Assembly: GCA_016946835.1 (NCBI GenBank) | Contig: JACVTC010000059.1 | Span: 324,501-388,500 of the forward strand | Reading direction: 5' to 3' | Origin: Neocallimastix lanati (nom. inval.) | Taxonomy: Eukaryota; Neocallimastigomycota; Neocallimastigomycetes; Neocallimastigales; Neocallimastigaceae | Length of the DNA stretch: 64,000 bases | Shown here: in pieces, positions 57,151 through 64,000 of the stretch | How positions within the stretch are numbered: position 1 is the first letter of the stretch | Layout of the letters: each line of letters starts with the position of its first letter | Translations under genes and position numbers: made by a program | The notes under the pieces: model-generated | The model's input: only the letters and a program-made list of their open reading frames with translations | Told to the model about the DNA's origin: nothing | Databases searched by the model: none

Positions 57151-57596
57151 ATAATATTTAAAATTAATATCTTCTGAATGTTAAAAGCAATTTTATTAAA
57201 CTAAACAAATAAATTAAGTTAAACAAATTATTATAATTTAAAATGACAGAAACCAAAGAAAGTTAATCATCAATAATAAATGATTGTTGTAAAACCTAAA
57301 GAGTATTCAATCAAAATTAATTAAAACTTGATAATAAATTACTTATTAATAATGGTTTATTCGTTGATCCATAAAACGTCAAATATAAAATATAAAATAC
57401 AAGTCATATAGTTAAAAATAAAATCAAACAATTATATTAAGTATATAAATATAAATAAACAATTAATAAAGAATATATTAAGAAATATTCTTATTATAAA
57501 AATAAAATTCATATAATATATAAATTTAGTAATAATATAATTTACACATATTCACCTAGCAAACCAAATTATATTCATAGTGAAATAATTAGGTTT

Positions 57597-57605
57597 GAGG
57601 GGGAA
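57597..57605 (+). promoter_or_regulatory. Relic copia polypurine tract
   Basis: GAGGGGGAA precedes TGTTATTATA; it differs by one base from the tracts of Copia-B and Copia-C. Confidence 0.65.
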
Positions 57606-58206
57606 TGTTATTATAATTATTTTAAAAGAATATTTAAATGGTATAAGTCTTTTTATACTATTTTTTAAAATTTTTATAATAATTTAAAATATATATTTAT
57701 ATATTTTAATAAAAATTAATAATTAGCTTTGTTGACTTTATTTTGTTCTATATTTTATATACATTTTAATTAATGAAATGTTATTTTCTTCTATATTAAG
57801 ATAAAAATTTTATATTTATATACCTCAAATATATATTAAGTGATTAAATTTGTTTATAAATTTATTTTCTTATATGATATTAATTTTAAAAGATAGTATA
57901 ATGCTAATCATAAATTATGTATCTAATAATAACTATCTTAAAGATTTTAAAAATTATTTTTATTAATCTTAAATAAAAATTTTCTTAATATAAATCATGT
58001 TTTTAATAAAAAATATTATTTTTAAATATTATAATATTAAATATTATAATATATTATAAAATAAAAAATTTATATGAAAAAAGTTTAATGAATAGTAAAT
58101 TTTAATATTATTTTTATATAAAATGCAATAATTTTCTTTTATAATTTTTATTTTTCTTTTTATTTAGTATTTTTACTTTTATTTTTTACATATAAATTTA
58201 ATAAAA

Positions 58207-58892
58207 ATGGTAAATATATTTTATTAATAAAATATTAAATAATTCAATTAATAAAAAAAAGAATAAATAAAAAAAAAAAAAAAGTTATTATTATAAATAA
58301 TTCATAATTATATGGAATGGAATTCGAAGTCTAACGAAAAACTTTTTTTTTTTTTTTTTTTTTTTGTTTGTTTGTTTGTTTATATAATAAATGTAATAAA
58401 TAAATATAGTCTGCCAGAAAACAAAAGAAGAAGAGAGCCGTCCGCCAAAACTCCAATGTTTTTGCTATGTTTGACCAAAAACAAATTGGAGAATTCAAGG
58501 AGGCTTTTTCAATGTTTGATCATGATTCGGATGGTTTTGTAGATAAAGAAGATTTAAAGGATATGCTTGCTTCCTTAGGTCAAAATCCAACAGATGAATA
58601 TATTGATGGTATGATTAATGAAGCACCTGGTAATATTAATTTTACTATGTTCCTGACGTTAATGGGTGAAAAAATGAATGGGACGGATCCGGAAAATGAA
58701 ATTATACAAGCATTTGAATGTTTTGATGAGGAAAAGACTGGGTTCATAAATCCTGAAAGTCTGCGTGAATATATGACTACTATGGGAGATCGTTTTACTG
58801 ATGAAGAAGTAGATATTATGTTTAAAGGTATGGACCTTTCAAATGGATTCAATTACAAAGAATGGACTAGAGTACTAAAGCATGGAGAATAA
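58207..58892 (+). CDS. Myosin regulatory light chain (161 aa)
   Basis: The coding exon is 58410-58892. I propose that the start codon is the ATG at 58207-58209, followed at once by a GTAAATA donor, so that a 200-bp phase-0 intron separates ATG from the rest (acceptor TAG at 58407-58409). The protein then starts [20 protein letters not shown], the usual basic N-terminus with the kinase-target Ser (equivalent of Ser19) before [10 protein letters not shown]-hand 1 has a complete loop ([12 protein letters not shown]); the later EF-hands are degenerate, as in the family. [20 protein letters not shown] and [13 protein letters not shown] are highly typical. It binds the neck of myosin II and controls contraction in cytokinesis. 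If the intron is wrong, the first ATG within the exon (58467) would give 141 aa and lose the phosphorylation site. Confidence 0.88.
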
Positions 58893-59149
58893 ATATGTAT
58901 AGATTTTAATTAAAATAATCTCATTCATTTCATACATATATATTAAAATAATCAAAAAAAAAAAAAAAAAAATAATGATAGTATTAAATATTTCTTTATA
59001 ATATAAAAAGAAAATTTTTGAAAATAATTATTTTTGAAATAAATAAATAAAAAAAAAAAAAAAAAAAATAAGAAAAATAAATTAATTATTAAAAAATAAA
59101 ATAAATGTTTATTGAAAAAAGTATGAATTCTTTTTTTTTTTTAAAGAAA

Positions 59150-59512
59150 AATTGCATCTTGTAAGAAATTAGTATGTCGAAATGAGTAGCTCTCTGGATT
59201 TATTTTTTAAATAGTATAGTAAAAACTTCTCAATAGAGTCAGCGTTAAACCTATTTGGCAAAGAAGAACTTCTTAATGTTTGTCCTTAAAGTTCGTCTTA
59301 CACAAATAGGATTAATTAACCTTCACACAACGAAAATTGAACATTTTGGTAATATTTTTCTTGATTCGATGAAGTTCAATGAACATATCACTTTCTGTTC
59401 AACAGATGTTAATATTTTGTAATATTGTAATATATATTTAAGATTTTCATCATTATTTTCATTATATTAAATTTATTTTTTTAAAATTTTATTTTTAATA
59501 ATTTTATAGAAT

Positions 59513-59559
<47 letters not shown>

Positions 59560-59690
59560 CTTATAATATATTTTTTTTATTTTTATGTATTTTTCACTTT
59601 AAATTAATATTTAAATATTTTTAATAATTAATAAATAAATCAATGGAAGTGTATTCTCTATTTTATTCCTAGTCTAAAAAAAAAAATAAT
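59150..59690 (+). pseudogene. Probable LINE 3'-end relic
   Basis: Near 59644 GGAAGTGTATTCTCT followed by an A-rich run matches, on the opposite strand, the 3' end of the LINE relic at 36092-36135. The complex stretch 59160-59420 upstream reads as decayed coding sequence; the middle is A/T and T runs (59518-59554). Confidence 0.45.
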
Positions 59691-60037
59691 AAAAAATGTC
59701 TACTTATAAATTATTAAATTAATTTGAGGTCCTAGAAGTCTTAATAACAATAAATATATATATATATTATATATATTCTTTTTTTATTATTATATATAAT
59801 CATTTATAAAACAATTATTTATTTATTTTATATTTATTTATTTATTTATATATCTAAATATATCATATCTATAGCTATATATATATAATTTTCTAAAATT
59901 ATTTTTTATTTTTTATTTTTTATTTTTTTCTTTTCTTTATGGCTTAATAAATGGTAATAATTAACTTTTAATAATTATAATATTATTATTATTATTATTA
60001 TTTATTTTTTTTGTTATTGTTGCTAATTATTTATTTA
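59691..60037. other. AT-rich spacer 3' of the FMP27-like gene
   Basis: TATAT and TTTA runs only; it should contain the transcript end of the downstream-facing FMP27-like gene. No other signal. Confidence 0.55.
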
Positions 60038-61719
60038 TTAATTACTATTTGTATTACTGTATTTTCTTTCACGTTCAAACTTTCCAAACAATAATAATCT
60101 CTTCTGTAAATCTTCTGTGTCAGCCTTTTGTTTAGAATTGTTACTACCATTATGATTAGTATTATTTGAACTTTCAGAATTGAAACTTAATTCACTTGTA
60201 GAAGATGTCTTTCTTTTTAATTTCTTTTCATTTTCTATTTTAAGATGATCATCTTCTTTAACAGAATTATTATTATATTCATTGTATATATCATCATTAT
60301 TATTATTTATTTCATTAATATTAATACCGATATCAAATTTTACATTATCACCTTCAATATGATATTCTGGATAATTATCAACTGAAGATGATTTCTTTGC
60401 CTTTCTTCTATCCAAAGATAGTAGATCTGACTCAGATTTGACAGATTTCAAATTGTCATTATGAGAATTATGCACTGTTAATAAATCATTCTTACTTCCA
60501 TCAGCATAGGGATAACCTCCTTTTCTTAATTGACTAATTTTTGTTTTTACCAATGATCCAGTATGACTTAAAATAGTGCTAATAACCATTTTTTTAACAT
60601 TCATTAAAAGGTCAAGCCATGTCCAGGTCTTATTTCTAAATTCCATTGTTGGAAGCTTAAATGTAAAATCATATAAATCAACAATATTTTTAATTTTGGA
60701 ACCCTTATAACTCAAACAATGTTGAACACTGGGAACCTTAATATATATAAATGTCTTATTCTTTGTAGCTCTTGTTCTCATTTGTGTTAATTGATTACCA
60801 GAAATCTTCTTAGTAGATTTACTGTTTTTGCTGGACTTATTTTGATTAGCCATTCCTGAAAGATTTTCTGAACTTGAATTTCTACTACTAGCATCTAAAC
60901 TTTTATTTTCTTGAGGATTATTGTCATTTTCATTTTCTTTTACTGCAGATAATGGTGTAGATACCTCATCATTCATAAATTCAGCTTTAAGATTTTCTGT
61001 AGATGGATTATCCATTAAATCATTTAAAGATTCATTACTATTTGAAGTCTCAAAAGGAGAATTTTCAAACTTTCGATTATAACGTATAGTTAATTCATTT
61101 AAAGCATATATATGAGTACTTTGCTTATCCTTTTCTGGAAAGGCGTAAAATATTAATTTACGACCTAGATCATAGGTTAAACGAAGTTCAATTGGCAACA
61201 TATTGATTTCAAAATGTTCTACAATTGCAATACCACCAACTGGAGCAATTTCTCTCCAATATGTTCTAAACATTTGATGTCTATTAAAATCATAATTCTT
61301 ATTTTTAGGATTATAGAATGATAACGCTTTTCTAAAGTGAGAGGATTCATCTTCCATTAAGTTAATTAAAAGAATTTCATTAATACCTACTTTTTTAATA
61401 CTAGTTTGATCTTCTTGACTTTGTGTTTCTAATACAATATTAGATATATCACATTGACAAATTTTATCATTATTACCAGCAATCATAGTCCAACAAACTT
61501 TATCTGCTGAAAGAATTAAACGTGATGATATCTTCATATTATATTTGTTTCTATTACGTGTATGATAAATTTTTAGAGCTTCAATAACAATATATAATTC
61601 TTCTTTTGCTTCTAATAATTGTGAACAGATTTCCATATATTTTTCATTATTAACACTATAATTATATGTTCTTCCAATAGTATTAAAATTATTTTTAGTT
61701 TCATCACTATCATTATCGC

Positions 61720-61751
<32 letters not shown>

Positions 61752-64000
61752 ATAGTAGTAGCAGTAAAAGATTCTTCTGTTTCATCCCATGAACCATACT
61801 TTAACTTTGCGTCCAATGATTTAATAATATTTTGGAGTTGTTGAACTGAATCCAAAATAGTTGAAATATCTTCTAATTGCCCAAGAGCTAATAACATAGA
61901 TTGAATCTTTTCTTGTCTCTGCTTTTGTGCAGGTTCAGAATAAACAATTAAATCCATAATAATATTATACAGAATAGAATATTGTGTTGAATTAGCTGTT
62001 AATGCAAATTCTGGGAAAGTAACGTGATGAATTGGCACTAAATCATCATTAACGTTACTTTCTGATTGTGGTTGCATTGAATTCTTATCCATAGGTTTGT
62101 TAATATATAATGAATTTGGACTAGCACTGTGCCAACTAAATGAAATTTTATTTACTATACGACTTAAGTATCCATAGCTATTAGATGAATTTTGTTCTAA
62201 AATTAAACATTCCAATGGACACCACAATGGCCATGGTACTCTAGGTTTATTATTATTATCATATTTATTCCATTCTGGTAGAATTTCTTCTACTTCACCT
62301 TTTTGAGTCAAAAATAATTGGGAATTTTGTACATTCAAAATATTACGAGTTTTAATTAAACGATGATTTAAAGCAGAAGTAAAATGTTGGGTATTACATC
62401 TTCCATCCATTATACGTATAGATTTATATTGGGCAGCTTCTGCCGCCAAAACGACTGATTCATATTGATTTGGGTGAATTTTACTTCTTAGCTCGAAATT
62501 AATTTGAGGGTTCAGAAGATGAACAACATAAGAACCAAAGAAAGTATTATTTGGAGGTACAAAATCAGGTGAGTCTGGATCACGAGAAGGATAATAAGAA
62601 TCCAATGCCATAATATTTCTATTATTAATCACTGTTTTATGGCGATGCATAGCATTAGGACCATCTGAGTTACTTAATTCATTTGGTACAATATTATTAT
62701 CATATTGTTCATTAATTAAATGATTTAATAAATCTTGAGCTAATTTTTGTTCATAATATTGAGTAGTTATATGATCATCCTTATCGTACATAGATTGCGG
62801 ATCATTTGGATCATTAACACCATTAAATTCAATACTATCATCATTTTTCTTATCATCTACTACTAATAATTGTTTAATTCTTCTCATTAATGCATTGGAA
62901 GTGAAGTAGCTCATTGCAGATTCTTGACTTCTTAAATCTAATAGTTTAAATATTGTATTACGAACACTAGTTTTATAAATTAATTTTATATTATGAATGA
63001 TGTAATAATAATTGAATTGAGATTGTTTTTCTGGTAAAGACTGATTATGATCTACTGGAGTTATAAATGACATTCTTTTTGCGTTACTTCTAACATTTAA
63101 ATTTGAATTACTACTACTATTACTATAAATATTTGTATTTACATTATTCACATTCTTTAAATAATTTCCCAATGTATTTCTCTTTTCCAAAAGCACATTA
63201 ATTTGATTTGTTACTTCCATAGATTGCTCCATAAGTTTTTCATTTAAGTTTTCTTCATCTGATTCATTTAAACCTTCTTGTACTGCTTTTAATTTATTTT
63301 CAATTTCATTCTGTACTTCTAAAAGTTTTCCTATTTCTTGTTTTATTTCTAAGTATCTATTTTGTGCCAATTGAACTTGTGTTCTTTTGATTTCTTTTTC
63401 TAATAATTGATCATCTGACATAAGTAATGAGCTTGGCTCAGGTTCATATTTACGTTTATAATAAATTACTCTTGGCGCCCAAATAAATTTTTCCATTTTC
63501 AAAGGATAATTATTTCTTATACAGAAGAAATCATAATCTGTCATCCATTCGCTTTCATCTGTTTCGACATCATCCATTCCACTATAATTATTTTGTTCCT
63601 TTTCAACTTCTTCTATTTCATCATTTTCATTTAATTTATTCATTTCTTTTACCCAGCTTCCTAATCCAACAGTTCTACCTTCAACGGTAGTAAAAGTTAC
63701 TTTCGAAGATTGAATAACCCATTTTTGAGTAACAAATTGAGGTGCATTTTCCTCAACTTGATCCTCTTGATTCTTCGAAGAATCATTATTAACAGGAATA
63801 TCATTATAGTCATCAATAATTTCTCTATCCACTTTTTTCCAACATATTGAAATATCAGCATTTTGAGACCTAATACGTAAACCTACACAACCTTCATTAA
63901 CATTCATTCCATTAACATAACCTAAAACAGCTGGAAGTAAATAAGCTTTCAATGTTACACTTTTAAAGGATGCTGGTCTTTTTCTCGGTAACATTACATT
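60038..64000 (-). CDS. FMP27: Fmp27/Hobbit/SABRE-type bridge-like lipid transfer protein, C-terminal part (partial)
   Basis: An intron-free frame of more than 1,318 codons ends at 60038 and is open at the window edge, so the N-terminus is missing. Proteins of this family (yeast Fmp27, animal Hobbit/BLTP2, plant SABRE) form long hydrophobic-groove tubes at ER-plasma membrane contacts and move lipids. Visible marks: the IRSQNADISICWKK and WVIQSSKVTF strands, a coiled coil at about 205-275, FFGSYVVHLLNPQINFELRS, VVLAAEAAQYKSIRIMDG, the WPPW-like PRVPWPLWCPLECLI at about 585, and near 910-950 YWREIAPVGGIAIVEHFEIN followed by LPIELRLTYDLGRKL. A Ser/Asn-rich linker precedes the last conserved block (KVPSVQHCLSYKG, WTWLDLLMNVKKMVI), and the end is disordered. 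Full-length homologues exceed 2,500 residues. Confidence 0.85.

Larger units (their letters stand above)
55960..57900 (+). pseudogene. Decayed LTR (copia-type) element remnant
   Basis: The best evidence is at the right: TTTGAGGGGGAATGTTATTA (57594-57613) copies the polypurine tract plus LTR start of Copia-B and -C. On the left ATCAGATTAAGG (about 56186-56197) recalls the LTR end and the first seven bases of the shared PBS. Between them are gag-like crumbs (LPSEYKNAV, near 56385-56410; GHRSHTK, near 56548-56570). The LTR body cannot be paired with a second copy. The element appears old. Confidence 0.5.

Overview
This window is eukaryotic. It is extremely A+T-rich, full of homopolymer, trinucleotide and pentanucleotide repeats, and carries short introns (GTAAGT, GTAAAT or GTAATT donors, mostly AAAG or TAG acceptors). 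The gene set includes a fungal Fmp27/Hobbit-type protein, a beta mitochondrial-processing-peptidase homologue, SURF4/Erv29, a myosin regulatory light chain and an LRR-TM-SH3 surface protein. I infer an early-diverging fungus, most likely an anaerobic rumen fungus (Neocallimastigomycota). A dictyostelid is the main alternative on composition alone.

Layout. 1-9521: a Ty1/copia element (Copia-A, minus strand, 3' part outside the window) split in its gag-pol ORF by an intact chromodomain Ty3/gypsy element (1080-8350, identical 768-bp LTRs, CTAAG target duplication). 10600-12567: three-exon LRR-TM-SH3 gene (-). 12.6-21.2 kb: mostly low-complexity DNA with an unexplained complex block (14.43-14.80 kb), a MITE-like element (16.77-17.38 kb), a long AAAAT array (19.3-19.8 kb) and a second complex block (20.76-20.91 kb). 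21246-22597: four-exon DUF167/C15orf40-like gene (-). 22734-35952: one long AAT microsatellite holding two intact, independent Ty1/copia elements (Copia-B 22773-28811; Copia-C 29046-35357). 36-38.4 kb: LINE relic, orphan SLY1 exon, copia relic. 39048-40240: SURF4 (-). 42.1-43.0 kb: copia relic. 44.4-46.4 kb: a 5'-truncated LINE copy within an older LINE relic. 46704-48608: MPP-beta (-). 50617-52656: FUSC/ArAE-like membrane protein (+). 53-58 kb: LINE and copia relics. 58207-58892: myosin regulatory light chain (+). 60038-64000: Fmp27/BLTP2 C-terminal part (-), running off the window.

The cellular genes form no operon or obvious pathway; they are isolated housekeeping genes in a sea of repeats. 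The coherent biology is in the retrotransposons. All three copia elements sit inside AAT repeats in the same orientation relative to the AAT strand. All three share a primer-binding site matching the anticodon arm of tRNA-Lys(CUU), which suggests half-tRNA priming. The gypsy element has an 11-nt PBS complementary to a segment of its own LTR placed 35 nt downstream of a TATA box, the arrangement expected for Tf1-type self-priming.

Exon joins, motif positions and LTR identities were read by eye. Family names rest on motif recognition, not database searches.
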